Source: Streptomyces sp. 11x1 (GTDB lineage: Bacteria; Actinomycetota; Actinomycetes; Streptomycetales; Streptomycetaceae). From it: a DNA stretch of 64,000 bases. The notes below the pieces were generated by a model that searched no databases, had not been told where the DNA came from, and saw only the letters and a program-made list of their open reading frames with translations. The position numbers and the translations under genes are program-made. The stretch lies in assembly GCF_032598905.1 (NCBI RefSeq), contig NZ_CP122458.1, forward strand, positions 5,047,001-5,111,000, written 5' to 3'. Positions 9,738-19,429 of this stretch are shown in pieces. Each line of letters begins with the position of its first letter. The stretch's first letter is position 1.

Positions 9738-10158
9738 CGATTCCTCGTCTGCGAGTGCCCTGGTCAGGGGCATCGGACTGGACAGCCCACGGTCGACGGC
9801 CGATCCGTGGCCCGCCGTGCGGATGCACCCCCACGCACCCCCGGCCGGCCACGCTCGATCCGCTCTTCCTGTGAGCAACCTGAGAGATTGATAAATGCGG
9901 TGCCAGGGTTGCCTGTTGGGACGGAATTTCACGGAAGGTGTGGTGAGCACGGCTCAAACACACGCCCGCGTATCCCTGCGGAACCGGCCCCAAGTCCCCC
10001 GGGAATCCACGCAGGAGCATCACACAGCCTGCACACAGCTCTGAGAATGCCTCGTTAGCGTTGCTGACCGCTCGATCCGCTCGATCCCGCGTGCGAACGT
10101 GCTGTGACCGGGCCGCGGCCCGGCGGGTCGACGGCATGCCCACACAGGAAGACCCTCG
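9738..10158. promoter_or_regulatory. Divergent intergenic region between lysyl-oxidase-like and zinc-ribbon genes
   Basis: About 420 nt without a convincing gene. It is locally less G+C-rich than its surroundings (for example around 9885-9900 and 10030-10060), which is typical of promoters, and it must hold the promoters for both flanking genes. I could not assign confident -35/-10 pairs. Confidence 0.4.
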
Positions 10159-11268
10159 ATGGACTACTGCTCCTCATGTCGCCGACATCTCAACGGCGCC
10201 CTCGTGTGCCCGGGTTGCGGCGCCTACGCGCCCGACATAGCCCCGGCCACGATCGACAGCCGTGTCGACCCGTCCCGCCCCACCGGGACGACGACCGCGC
10301 CGCTGATGATCCCGATGCCGCCGACGACACCGGCGGCGCCGGTGCTTCCGGCGCCGACGTGGGAGTACGGCGCGACGGACGGGGCGTGGCACGGCGGGGC
10401 GCCGGAGGACGGGTTCACGACGGACGCCCTCCCGCGGGAGGGGTACGCGGACGACGGATACGCGAAGGATGGATACGCGAAGGATGGATACGCCGACGAC
10501 GGCGACGCCGGTGACCTGAGTGGTGTGGACAGCGCGCACCGTGTCGACGGTGTCGACGATGTGGACGTCGAGGGTGTTCCCGTGGCGCCGCGAGGGCGGG
10601 CCGCGCGGCGGCGTCAGTTGGCGCGGTGGAAGAAGAACCAGCGCCGGGCCGTCGTCGCGACCGCCGTCGCGCTGGTCGGCGGCGGTCTGACCGTCATGAG
10701 CATGGACCGGCAGTCCACCGACCGCACCCAGGCGGCCTCCGCTCCGGACGCCGAGGGCCTCGGCTCCATCGAGGAACAGGGCTCGCAGCGCGGCCGTACG
10801 TCGACGCCGGAGACCGATGACGCCCGGCGCACCCCGGACGCGTCCACCCCGTGGACCCCGTCCGGCGACCCCGCGCGCGACCGCTCCACCGCCAGTCGGT
10901 CGAACTCCCGTGCCGAGCAGCCCAATTCCCCCCGAACGGACTCGGGCACGCCGTCGGCCCAGGAGGCGCGGACCGGCACCTCCGGCGCAGGCGGGTCGGC
11001 CGCCGGCACCACCCCGTCGGACGGGACGACCACACCGCCGGCCACCGACGACTCCGGCTCCTCGGAGGCGGGCACGGGCGCGGGGTCGGGATCGGGTTCC
11101 GGCTCGGACACCGGCAACGGAGGCGGCACCGGCACCGGTTCGGAAGCCGGAAGCGGCTCGGGCTCGGACTCCGGTTCGGGTACGGGCGGGTCGGACGGTT
11201 CGAGTTCCGACACGGCGACGACGTCCCCTTCGGGCCTCTGCCTGCTCGGCATCGTCTGCGTGAACTGA
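10159..11268 (+). CDS. Zinc-ribbon, single-pass membrane protein with low-complexity outer domain
   Basis: A 369-residue protein. The N-terminus is a short zinc ribbon with Cys4, Cys7, Cys17 and Cys20 (MDYCSSC...VCPGC). A Pro-rich linker, a tandem DGYAKDGYA repeat and a basic stretch (RGRAARRRQLARWKKNQRR) precede one transmembrane helix (AVVATAVALVGGGLTVMSM). The rest is Ser/Thr/Gly/Asp-rich low complexity, ending GLCLLGIVCVN with two cysteines. The topology is probably cytoplasmic zinc ribbon and extracellular disordered tail. I recognise this as a conserved kind of Streptomyces protein but know no function. A strong hairpin follows the gene. Confidence 0.75.
   Translation: MDYCSSCRRHLNGALVCPGCGAYAPDIAPATIDSRVDPSRPTGTTTAPLMIPMPPTTPAAPVLPAPTWEYGATDGAWHGGAPEDGFTTDALPREGYADDGYAKDGYAKDGYADDGDAGDLSGVDSAHRVDGVDDVDVEGVPVAPRGRAARRRQLARWKKNQRRAVVATAVALVGGGLTVMSMDRQSTDRTQAASAPDAEGLGSIEEQGSQRGRTSTPETDDARRTPDASTPWTPSGDPARDRSTASRSNSRAEQPNSPRTDSGTPSAQEARTGTSGAGGSAAGTTPSDGTTTPPATDDSGSSEAGTGAGSGSGSGSDTGNGGGTGTGSEAGSGSGSDSGSGTGGSDGSSSDTATTSPSGLCLLGIVCVN
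10440..10503 (+). repeat. 15-bp in-frame tandem repeat (GYAKD/GYADD units)
   Basis: The unit GGATACGCGAAGGAT recurs in tandem inside the zinc-ribbon gene and encodes GYAKDGYAKDGYADDGD. Because the unit is a multiple of three, copy-number change would not shift the frame. Confidence 0.75.
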
Positions 11269-11306
11269 GGCTCGCACGCACCGACCCACACCCTTACCCC
11301 CACGTC

Positions 11307-11361
11307 CGATGGCCGAGGGCCGGGGGCCGACCGCTGCCGAGCGGTCAGCCCTCGGCCATCG
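11307..11361 (+). terminator. Long perfect hairpin terminator after the zinc-ribbon gene
   Basis: Arms 11307-11320 and 11348-11361 (CGATGGCCGAGGGC and its complement) pair over 14 bp without mismatch. A second small hairpin (ACCGCT/AGCGGT) sits in the loop. It lies 38 nt after the stop of the upstream gene. Its right arm overlaps the 3' end of the MarR remnant on the other strand, so it may serve both directions. Confidence 0.75.
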
Positions 11362-11597
11362 GGCGCGGCCAGGAACGTCCGCTGACACGTTCGATGTCGG
11401 TGTTGAACTGCTCCAGGTCGGCGGCGAAGCGCCGGAGGCGTTCGGCGGGTCAGTCGGCGATGCCGCCGGTGAGACCGGTGACGAACTCCTCCCGTTGCGG
11501 CGGCGAGGCGCTCCGACCCCTTGTCGGTGATCCGGAACTTGCGGGCCACTCCCCCGTCGGGGTCGAGGGTCCGCTCCACCAGCCCTCGATCCGGCAC
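11345..11597 (-). pseudogene. Decayed MarR-family regulator remnant
   Basis: On the minus strand the phrases GLVERTLDPDGG, FRITDKGSERLAA and then, in another frame, EEFVTGLTGGIAD and PAERLRRFAADLEQFNTDIE follow the order of a MarR wing and C-terminal dimer helices. One frameshift near 11490 and an in-frame TGA between the last two segments break it. No N-terminal helix-turn-helix is left. Either it is a real relic or it contains sequencing indels; the family call rests on the C-terminal pattern only. Confidence 0.5.
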
Positions 11598-11721
11598 CCG
11601 CCGCGCCCCACCACCCGCCCGTCCGCGAGGCGGCGGCGGTCTGCCCGGCGGCGATCACCCTCGAAGAGGAGGAGCGTAAGGAGTAGGTCCAGGGTCCAGG
11701 CCCCCTCTGCCCCCTGCCCCT

Positions 11722-12417
11722 CTACGCTCTGGGCGCCCGATGAGGCCCCAACTCGGCCAGCACGTCGGCGAGTTGAGCCGCGTCCAAGGCCGGCTCGGGC
11801 AAGGTCGGCGATGCCCGGGTGTCCGTGGGCCCCGGTGGGCGCAGGCCGTCTAGGAGGAGGGTGAGCGGGCGGCGCCAGGCGTCGGGGGTGGTGACGGCGG
11901 TGAGGGCGGGGACGGCGCGGCCGAGGGCGGCGAGGGCGAAGAGGACGTCCTCGGTGGTGACATCGGCCCGGACCGTGCCCTCCTCACGGCCGCGCCGCAG
12001 CAGGGACTCGATGGTCCGCCGATTGTGCTCGTGGACGTCCTCCAGGGTGTCCACGCCCGGTACGCGCGTGGTCATGAGGTCGTTCGTGCCCCGGTCGGCG
12101 GCGAGCGTGTCGAAGACCGCGCCGAGGTACTCGGTCAGCCCGGCCCAGGCATCCGGCGCGTCGCGGACCCGGTCCCCGACGGCCATCGTGCCCGCGAGCT
12201 GGTCGTGGAAGACGGCGTCGATGAGGGCGGCGCGGCTGGGGAAGTGCCGGTACAGCGTCGCGTTCCCGACGCCGGCCCTGCGGGCGATCACATCGAGCGG
12301 CGCTTCGAGCCCCTGCTCGGTGAACACCTCGTGAGCCGCAGCCACCAACAACTCCCGGTTCCGCCGCGCATCCCGCCGCCGCACCGGCGCCGCCCCACCA
12401 CCTACCCCACCGCCCAT
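11722..12417 (-). CDS. TetR/AcrR-family transcriptional regulator
   Basis: A protein of about 231 residues. The N-terminal TetR helix-turn-helix is clear: RRNRELLVAAAHEVFTEQG, then LDVIARRAGVGNATLYRHFPSR. The rest is a helical ligand-binding domain of ordinary length with a Pro-rich tail. I chose the ATG at 12415-12417 over an upstream GTG because GGAG precedes it and it removes a Gly-rich extension. No transporter or enzyme gene lies beside it, so the regulated target and ligand are unknown. Confidence 0.85.
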   Translation of the reverse strand: MGGGVGGGAAPVRRRDARRNRELLVAAAHEVFTEQGLEAPLDVIARRAGVGNATLYRHFPSRAALIDAVFHDQLAGTMAVGDRVRDAPDAWAGLTEYLGAVFDTLAADRGTNDLMTTRVPGVDTLEDVHEHNRRTIESLLRRGREEGTVRADVTTEDVLFALAALGRAVPALTAVTTPDAWRRPLTLLLDGLRPPGPTDTRASPTLPEPALDAAQLADVLAELGPHRAPRA

Positions 12418-12543
12418 CCCACTCCCGCTCCTCCACACCACCCGACCACGCCCCCGCCAGACGGGGTTTTCGATGCTATCGCCGAGCCGTCCCCCCTCCC
12501 CCGACGCACTCCTCTGAGCGACTGCGCTTCCGGTCGGAAAATC

Positions 12544-13167
12544 TCATGAGTAGACGATCGGGCAGCCCCGGCGGATCGAGTGCTGGGCGGCGCGGAGGTA
12601 GACGGCCACGTAGAAGGCCATGTCGAGGTCCTCGGCCCACGGCCCCGGCCGGGTCGCGGCCAGCGTCTTCGCCTGTCCGTCCAGGAACCACGTGGTCAGG
12701 TCCAGGTTGTCGCACATCTCCGGTGTCTCGGGCGGCAGTTCGACGGCCGCCGCGAGCCGCTCCGCGAGCGCCAGGACCTGCGGGGCGCCGGCGACCATGG
12801 TCGACTCCGCGAAGCTGGACTCGACACCGTCCAGCCAGACGTCCTCCTCCAGCGAGAGCGGCACGAGCACCGTCCAGCCGCACAGGGTCTCCACCTCCTC
12901 GCGCGTGAGGTGGGCCTCGCAGAGCCGCATGAACCCGTCCATCGGCGGGACGAGCTTCTCCTCGAAGTCGAGCCCCGCCCCACGCACGAAGGGCGCGCGC
13001 ACGGGCCTCGCCGCAGGCACCGAGTCGTAGGCCGGCAGCCCCCGCCGCCCCAGTTCCTCGTTCAACGCCGTGGCCACCCGCCCCCGCCCCTCCTCCTCGT
13101 GCTCACCCTCGCCCTCCCCCTCACCGAACCATTCCTCCGCGTCGACGCTCACCAGATAGATGCCCAT
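12544..13167 (-). CDS. Conserved hypothetical protein
   Basis: A 207-residue soluble protein starting MGIYLVSVDAEEWF with a Glu/Gly-rich loop soon after. It has good G/C third-position bias, acidic composition, several tryptophans and no signal peptide or membrane segment. I do not recognise the family with confidence; the style is that of Streptomyces-specific DUF proteins. The ATG at 13165-13167 was chosen because the upstream part of the frame is repetitive (ATATATATK) and unlike protein. Its neighbours suggest no role. Confidence 0.65.
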   Translation of the reverse strand: MGIYLVSVDAEEWFGEGEGEGEHEEEGRGRVATALNEELGRRGLPAYDSVPAARPVRAPFVRGAGLDFEEKLVPPMDGFMRLCEAHLTREEVETLCGWTVLVPLSLEEDVWLDGVESSFAESTMVAGAPQVLALAERLAAAVELPPETPEMCDNLDLTTWFLDGQAKTLAATRPGPWAEDLDMAFYVAVYLRAAQHSIRRGCPIVYS

Positions 13168-13359
13168 GGCCGGAACGTAGTGCCCACCACTGACACCGCG
13201 GGGGGGGTGCGGCGCACGTGGCCCCGCGCGACGCAACCAATGCCCGCGGACACGCGTCCCCTTCGTCGCGGTCGCGGTCGCGGTCGCGTTCATCGCGTGC
13301 GCGTTCGCCGCGCGGAACCCGCCGTCCTCGGCCCCCAGCACAGAGAGCGAGCAACGACC

Positions 13360-13545
13360 ATGCTCATCCTGTCCGTCGTCCTCCTGCTCGCCCTCGGTGG
13401 CATCGTCTGCGTCTACTGGACGGCGCGAGGCGACGCCCCACGCTGGGCCCGCGGTGTGGCCAGGACGACCGACGTCGCGAGCGACGTGCTGCTCCGCGCG
13501 AACAAGTCCAACTCCCAGAACAACCAGAACACCGACAACGACTGA
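13360..13545 (+). CDS. Small single-helix membrane protein (61 aa)
   Basis: MLILSVVLLLALGGIVCVYW forms an N-terminal transmembrane helix. A short basic segment (ARGDAPRWARG) and an Asn/Gln/Ser-rich tail ending NTDND follow. Purine-rich GAGAGCGAGC precedes the ATG. Function unknown. Codon bias and the clear helix favour a real gene. Confidence 0.6.
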   Translation: MLILSVVLLLALGGIVCVYWTARGDAPRWARGVARTTDVASDVLLRANKSNSQNNQNTDND

Positions 13546-13689
13546 GGCGCCCCGAGCCGGCCGCGGCGGCGGAGCGACCGGTGCGGCGCATCAGGTGGCC
13601 CATTTCATGCGGGAGTTGACGGCGGAGGAGCGCGCGCCGAGGGCCGCCGCCTGAAGGGCTCGGGCGGGTGGGCCGGTGGGCCGCCGCGT

Positions 13690-13952
13690 ACGGACGACGA
13701 CGCCGACGCCGACGTGGCCCTCCTCCTCGCCCACCTCCACGATCCGTCCGAGCCCGCCCGCTACCAGGCCCTCTGGGGGATCGACCGCTACGTCGCCACG
13801 TACGGGAAGCTCCCGAAGCCGCCGCCACAACCGACGTGCCCGACGCAGCCCACCGGCCCGACCCGCTCGCCGTGATCACCGCGCTCGCGCAGCCGCCCTC
13901 TTCCCAGCACCTCCAGTACGCGGCGAACCGCATCCTCGACCGACTGACGTGA
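13690..13952 (+). pseudogene. Broken small regulator-like gene
   Basis: One frame gives DDDADADVALLLAHLHDPSEP and then YQALWGIDRYVATYG before degenerating. A second frame resumes with DPLAVITALAQPP and YAANRILDRLT up to the stop at 13952. Together they look like one ~85-residue helical protein interrupted by a frameshift near 13805-13860. No good start codon or ribosome site was found. The family is unclear; similar Streptomyces proteins are small DNA-binding or phage-related products. A sequencing indel is an alternative. Confidence 0.35.
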
Positions 13953-13985
13953 GGCCGGCTCGACATCCCTCGTCGAGCCGGCCTC
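13951..13985. terminator. Bidirectional hairpin terminator 3' of argG
   Basis: GAGGCCGGCTCGAC (13951-13964) pairs perfectly over 14 bp with 13972-13985 across a 7-nt loop. It sits 30 nt beyond the argG stop on the minus strand and at the end of the broken plus-strand gene. Confidence 0.8.
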
Positions 13986-14014
13986 CACCGCACGTCGTCG
14001 CCGCCCGCCGGCGG

Positions 14015-15526
<1,512 letters not shown>

Positions 15527-15558
15527 TCACGTCCGACGACTCCCGCGCCCCACGGCTC

Positions 15559-15963
15559 TCACGTCCCGAGTTCGGTGAAGAGGGTCAGCTGGAGGGCGCC
15601 GGGGGCTTCGAGGCGGGAGTTCAGCGAGTTCCAGGGGGTCCGGGTCGGCTCGGCGATCACCTCGGCGCCGGCCGCCGCCAGCTTCGCCGTGGTCGCGGTC
15701 GAGTCGTCCACCTCGAAGGCGACCCGGATGTGGCCGGCCACACGGCGGCCGACCTCCACCTCGTCGATGTACTCCGCGTGCTTCGGGTCGGTGATCTCCA
15801 GCGTCGCCCGCCCCGCTTCGAGGATCGACACCCGCCCGCCGTCCGACGAGAACGCCGCCCGCTCGGGCAGCCCCAGCACATCTCGGTAGAAGTGCAGCGC
15901 GGCGTCGTAGTCGGCGGCGGTGACGACCAGCCGGAGTTCGCGGACCGCGGGTTCCTCGGACAT
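15559..15963 (-). CDS. VOC (glyoxalase/bleomycin-resistance fold) protein
   Basis: A 134-residue vicinal-oxygen-chelate protein with the usual beta-alpha-beta-beta-beta repeats: LRLVVTAADYDAALHFYRDVLGL, then GHIRVAFEVDD and LTLFTELG at the end. AGGAG lies 7 nt before the ATG. Members bind metal-dependent small-molecule substrates or sequester drugs; the substrate is not predictable here. It lies just upstream of argG on the same strand but is separated from it by the argG promoter, so it is not obviously co-transcribed. Confidence 0.85.
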   Translation of the reverse strand: MSEEPAVRELRLVVTAADYDAALHFYRDVLGLPERAAFSSDGGRVSILEAGRATLEITDPKHAEYIDEVEVGRRVAGHIRVAFEVDDSTATTAKLAAAGAEVIAEPTRTPWNSLNSRLEAPGALQLTLFTELGT

Positions 15964-16008
15964 GACGGCTCCTGGCGGGGTTCGGGTCGTTTCGGGTCGG
16001 CGGGGGAA

Positions 16009-16036
16009 GGGGCCCGTCGGCAGGCCGACGGGCCCC
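16009..16036 (-). terminator. Hairpin terminator after the secreted-protein gene
   Basis: GGGGCCCGTCGG (16009-16020) pairs over 12 bp with 16025-16036 around a CAGG tetraloop. It lies 20 nt 3' of the minus-strand stop at 16056. A short AGGTC tandem run (16041-16061) separates the two. Confidence 0.75.
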
Positions 16037-16055
16037 GGCCTCAGGTCAGGTCAGG

Positions 16056-16541
16056 TCAGGTGAGCCAGGTGCCCGCCCCGCACGCGGAGGCGGTGACCCA
16101 CTGGTGGGACCTGATGTTGTCGTTCACGACCGCCCCGGACTGGTACTTGTTGTCCGTGAGATTGTCGGCCCACAGCTCTCCCGGGGCGAGACAGACGTAG
16201 CCGAACTGGTACTGGTAGTCCTTCTCGGCGTAGAAGGCGACGACGTCCTTGCCCCCGAGGAACCCGCTGTTCATCACGGAGGACGGCGCGAGGTGGTCCG
16301 GTGAGTTGAACACCCCCTCATTCCCGCTGTCGCCCCAGAAGCGGTCGTTCCCCGGCGTCGTGCCGAGGAGGATGCCCTGGCAGCCCCAGTCCTGCCAGAC
16401 CCTCAGATTGCCGTCCCGGCTGTTCGGCCACTCCTCCCCGCAGACGCTCTCGTCCGCCGACGTGGCGGACGCGGTCGGTGCCCCGAGCCCGAGGGAGGCG
16501 AGGGCGATGACGACGACGGCGGCTATGGCTGGTCTGCGCAT
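16056..16541 (-). CDS. Small secreted protein, possibly crystallin/inhibitor-like
   Basis: A 161-residue protein with a clean Sec signal peptide (MRRPAIAAVVVIALASLGLG, cleavage near ATSA). The mature part has several cysteines, many aromatic and Asn/Asp residues (RVWQDWGCQG, WGDSGNEG, DNKYQSGAVVND), recalling secreted beta-gamma-crystallin or I36-type inhibitor proteins without clear identity. AAGGAG sits upstream of the ATG. It follows the lipoprotein gene by 18 nt, so the two form an operon. Confidence 0.75.
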   Translation of the reverse strand: MRRPAIAAVVVIALASLGLGAPTASATSADESVCGEEWPNSRDGNLRVWQDWGCQGILLGTTPGNDRFWGDSGNEGVFNSPDHLAPSSVMNSGFLGGKDVVAFYAEKDYQYQFGYVCLAPGELWADNLTDNKYQSGAVVNDNIRSHQWVTASACGAGTWLT

Positions 16542-16559
16542 GTGTACTCCTTGGTGTGG

Positions 16560-17468
16560 TCAGGCCCGTGGGCCGACGATCTTCCGGGCGAGGTCCAGCG
16601 CCCGGTGCTGGAGCCGGGTGCAGGTGTCGAGCTCTTCGCCGTAGCGGTCGCGCAGCTGGTCGAGGTAGTGGCTCTCGCGCTCCTCGCCGATGACGCGGAG
16701 GTCGGCGTCCCCGGCGCAGGTCGCGTCGGCCACGGCGAGCTTCTTCTCGGCCTCGAAGACCCCGGGCTCGGCCACCCGGTCGGACCGCGCGATGGCCGCC
16801 CGACGGGAGGCACCCGGGTCCTCGTAGTCGTATCCCGCCCGCTTCATACAGCGCGACCAGACCTCCAGTGCCGCCGAGAAACGCCGGTCGGCCAGCACCT
16901 TGGGGACGTAGAGCGACCGGAGGTGGCCGGAGACCTTCTCCGCGCGGAACCATTCCCGGGGGTCCCCGTACAGCTTCTTCTCGGACTCGGCCACGCAGCC
17001 GCCCAGGCGCTTGCGCACCGTGCCGGCGCCGCCGGGAATCTCGACGCTGATCACCGGCCCGTCGATCCCGCCGTCGAGCGCCAGGTCGTAGGCCGTGCGG
17101 CGCTGCTCGGGGAGACGCTTGCGGTAGGCGAGGTTGGGGTTGGCGGCGCGGGCGACGGCCTCCTCGGCCTGGAGGCGACTGCCGTAGCCGTACGTGCGGG
17201 CCCAGTCGACGTCGTCCAGCACATAGCCGAGGGTGCGGCTCTTCGCCAGACTGAGCCGCTCGGCCTCCCAGAACTCGAAGCCCTGCCGGCGCATGCAACC
17301 GCCGATCAGGCGTTGCTGCGCGTCCGAGATCCGCAGTTGCTCGGCCTCGGTCAACTGCCGTGCGGAGACCGCCTCCTGACGTTCCGTATTCGCCGGGGAG
17401 CGCTGGGCGCCGGCGCAGCCGGTGATGACGGCGGACACGAGGAGCAGGCTGATCGCGGCCTTGCGCAT
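16560..17468 (-). CDS. Lipoprotein of unknown function
   Basis: A 302-residue lipoprotein: MRKAAISLLLVSAVITGCAG carries a type II signal with lipobox VITGC. The mature protein is charged and helical with spaced cysteines (GGCMRRQGF, GGCVAESEK, SRCMKRAGYDYE), a pattern common in Streptomyces surface lipoproteins. It is the first gene of a two-gene operon with the small secreted protein. Function unknown. Confidence 0.8.
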   Translation of the reverse strand: MRKAAISLLLVSAVITGCAGAQRSPANTERQEAVSARQLTEAEQLRISDAQQRLIGGCMRRQGFEFWEAERLSLAKSRTLGYVLDDVDWARTYGYGSRLQAEEAVARAANPNLAYRKRLPEQRRTAYDLALDGGIDGPVISVEIPGGAGTVRKRLGGCVAESEKKLYGDPREWFRAEKVSGHLRSLYVPKVLADRRFSAALEVWSRCMKRAGYDYEDPGASRRAAIARSDRVAEPGVFEAEKKLAVADATCAGDADLRVIGEERESHYLDQLRDRYGEELDTCTRLQHRALDLARKIVGPRA

Positions 17469-17688
17469 GACGTCCTCTCGCGTGGGGCGTGAAGGAGGGT
17501 GCGAGCGGTAGGCGGGTCGGCTCCGGTGCGACCGGGCTCACGCCGCCAGCGTGATTGATCGATGAACGAACGCGCCAGGACTTTCAGTGCTCTCCGAAAG
17601 TGGCACGTCACGACCAGGGGCCGGCACACCGGCCACGCAAAGCAAGCAGCAACGCTCATAAGCACTCATACCGACGCCGCGAGCACCG

Positions 17689-17760
17689 GCCGGACGTCGG
17701 CCGGACGTCGGCCCAGCAGATGCCCGGCAGATGCCCGGCCGGACATCGGCCGGACCTGCC
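17689..17760 (+). repeat. 11-bp direct-repeat array upstream of an ArsR-type gene
   Basis: GCCGGACGTCG occurs twice in tandem (17689-17699, 17700-17710), then CAGATGCCCGG twice in tandem (17717-17727, 17728-17738), then two more CCGGAC-starting 11-mers (17739-17749 and 17750-17760). The ~11-bp pitch puts the units on one face of the helix. The array lies 35-106 nt before the regulator start, where an operator would be expected. Confidence 0.6.
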
Positions 17761-17794
17761 GACGCGGGCGTCATCCAGACAACAGGGGGACACC

Positions 17795-18793
17795 GTGCTG
17801 AGCATCCACTTCACGACCGAGGACATGGCCAACACCCGCCTGGCCGCCGAGCCTGACGTGCTCTGGGAGGTGCTGCTGAGCCTGCACGCCCTGCAGAAAC
17901 GACCCGGTACCAAGGAGTTCGGCCTGTGGCGCGACCGGACCCGCGGCCGGCTGCTCGGCGGCACGGCGGACCTGACCCGCATGCTGTGCGAACTGGCGCC
18001 CCCCGTGGGCTACTCGGCGGACTTCCTCACTCCGACCGCGGGCGTCTCCTGCCTGGACGAAGCCCTCGACATCCTGCTCGCCACCGCGCGAACCCGGCTG
18101 CGCGCGGACCTCGGCGACCTGGTCCCCCGGCGTGCCCCGGCCCCCTGGCTGGGTGCGCTGGCCGCCGGTGACACGGCGGTCGTCAGGACCCTCGGAGAGG
18201 CCGTCCGGAGTTACCACCGGACAGCCCTGGCCCCCTACTGGCGTGCCCTCCACGCCCAGTTGGAGGCCGACCGGGCCACCCGGCTGCACGCCCTGGCCAC
18301 CGGAGGCGTCGCACGGCTGCTCACCCAGCTGCACCCGCAGGCGCGCTGGCAACCGCCGGTACTCGAACTCCCCTACCCCGTGGACCAGGACCTCTTCCTC
18401 AACGGCCGAGGGCTGGTGCTCCTGCCGTCGTTCTTCTGCTTCGGCATCCCCATCACGCTGAAGAACCCCGACACGGCTCCCGTGCTGGTCTATCCCGTCG
18501 TCCGCAGCCGGGGCTGGGCGGGGGGAGCCACCGCGCAGGACGGGGCGGTCCCCCGCCCGCTGGCGGCGCTGCTGGGCCGCACCCGGGCGACGGTCATGCA
18601 GTTGCTCGTGCACGCCAGCACCACCGGGGAACTGGCCCGTCGCGCGGACATCTCCGCGGCGTCGGCGAGCCAGCACGCCACCGTGCTGCGCCAGGCCGGG
18701 CTGGTCTCCACGCACAGACAGGGCAACACCGTGCGGCACACTCTCTCGCCGCTCGGCGCCGAACTCCTCAACTCCCCCCGCGGACCCCACTGA
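17795..18793 (+). CDS. ArsR-type winged-helix transcriptional regulator, long form
   Basis: A 332-residue regulator. The N-terminal ~230 residues are a mostly helical domain seen in long actinobacterial ArsR-like proteins. The C-terminus is a winged helix: LLGRTRATVMQLLVHASTT, then ELARRADISAASASQHATVL and LVSTHRQGNTVRHTL. The start is GTG at 17795 with AGGGGGA upstream; further upstream lie the 11-bp repeats. The ligand is unknown; no metal-binding Cys motif is evident. The 3' end overlaps the convergent exonuclease gene by 26 nt. Confidence 0.85.
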   Translation: MLSIHFTTEDMANTRLAAEPDVLWEVLLSLHALQKRPGTKEFGLWRDRTRGRLLGGTADLTRMLCELAPPVGYSADFLTPTAGVSCLDEALDILLATARTRLRADLGDLVPRRAPAPWLGALAAGDTAVVRTLGEAVRSYHRTALAPYWRALHAQLEADRATRLHALATGGVARLLTQLHPQARWQPPVLELPYPVDQDLFLNGRGLVLLPSFFCFGIPITLKNPDTAPVLVYPVVRSRGWAGGATAQDGAVPRPLAALLGRTRATVMQLLVHASTTGELARRADISAASASQHATVLRQAGLVSTHRQGNTVRHTLSPLGAELLNSPRGPH

Positions 18794-19391
18794 CCCGGAG
18801 AAGACCGTCCGGCAGCGTCACCCCCGTGCCCGACAAGTGGCGCAGGGCCGTCGCGATGGAGTGGCAGTCGAAGAGGGCCGAGTGTTCGTCGCCCGGGGCG
18901 GCGGGCCGGGGGAGGCCCAGGGTCTGCCACAGACGGCCCGAGTTGACGCCCGCCGTCGCCGGGGCGACCGCGTTCAGCCACGGACGGACGTTGAGGAAGC
19001 CCGGGGTGAGCGCGCTGTGCTCGATCTTCTCGCCCCGGGCCCGGGCCCAGCCGATGTTCTCGCCGAGGACGAGCATGTCGTTGCCGTAGGAGAGGACCGC
19101 CCCGCCCCGGCAGAAGGCGAGGAAGTCGCTCAGGGCCCGGGCCGGCGGGAGGCCGTCCCGGTCCACGCTCCGCTGGTCGATGCCGGTGAGGGTGGTGAAG
19201 AAGGGCGAGAGTCGAGGGTTCACCACCGGGCGGAGAAGCGTGTCGTACTCCTCGACGACGGAGTACTCCTCGTCCACGCGCACCGCGCCGATCTGCACGA
19301 TCTCCCGCAGTTGGCCGGGCGCCGACCAGTCCTGCTCCATGGCTCCCGGCCAGGTCGTGTACTCCAGGTCGAAGATGACGAAGGTGGGCAA
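18768..19391 (-). CDS. DEDDh-family 3'-5' exonuclease (RNase T / DnaQ-like)
   Basis: A 207-residue protein with the DnaQ-fold motifs: IFDLEYT (Asp8, Glu10), an acidic middle motif around SYGNDM (Asp105) and HSALFD (His170, Asp175), that is, a DEDDh catalytic set. Such small stand-alone proteins trim RNA or DNA 3' ends using two metal ions. The start appears to be TTG (19389-19391) with AGGGAG about 10 nt upstream. It converges on the ArsR-type gene. Confidence 0.8.
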   Translation of the reverse strand: MPTFVIFDLEYTTWPGAMEQDWSAPGQLREIVQIGAVRVDEEYSVVEEYDTLLRPVVNPRLSPFFTTLTGIDQRSVDRDGLPPARALSDFLAFCRGGAVLSYGNDMLVLGENIGWARARGEKIEHSALTPGFLNVRPWLNAVAPATAGVNSGRLWQTLGLPRPAAPGDEHSALFDCHSIATALRHLSGTGVTLPDGLLRVSGVRGGS

Positions 19392-19429
19392 GACGTGCGC
19401 TCCCTGGGGTGCGAGGACGGTTAGGACGA

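Noticed and set aside
7128..10058. 976-codon open frame on the plus strand across the ATPase and lysyl-oxidase-like genes
   Set aside because: It is antisense to two genes with clear motifs, has a Val/Gly/Arg-rich composition with no domain, and is the usual high-G+C shadow frame.
16041..16061. AGGTC tandem repeats as a possible CRISPR or regulatory array
   Set aside because: The units are only 5 bp and lie between a stop codon and its terminator. No CRISPR-like repeat-spacer array was seen anywhere.
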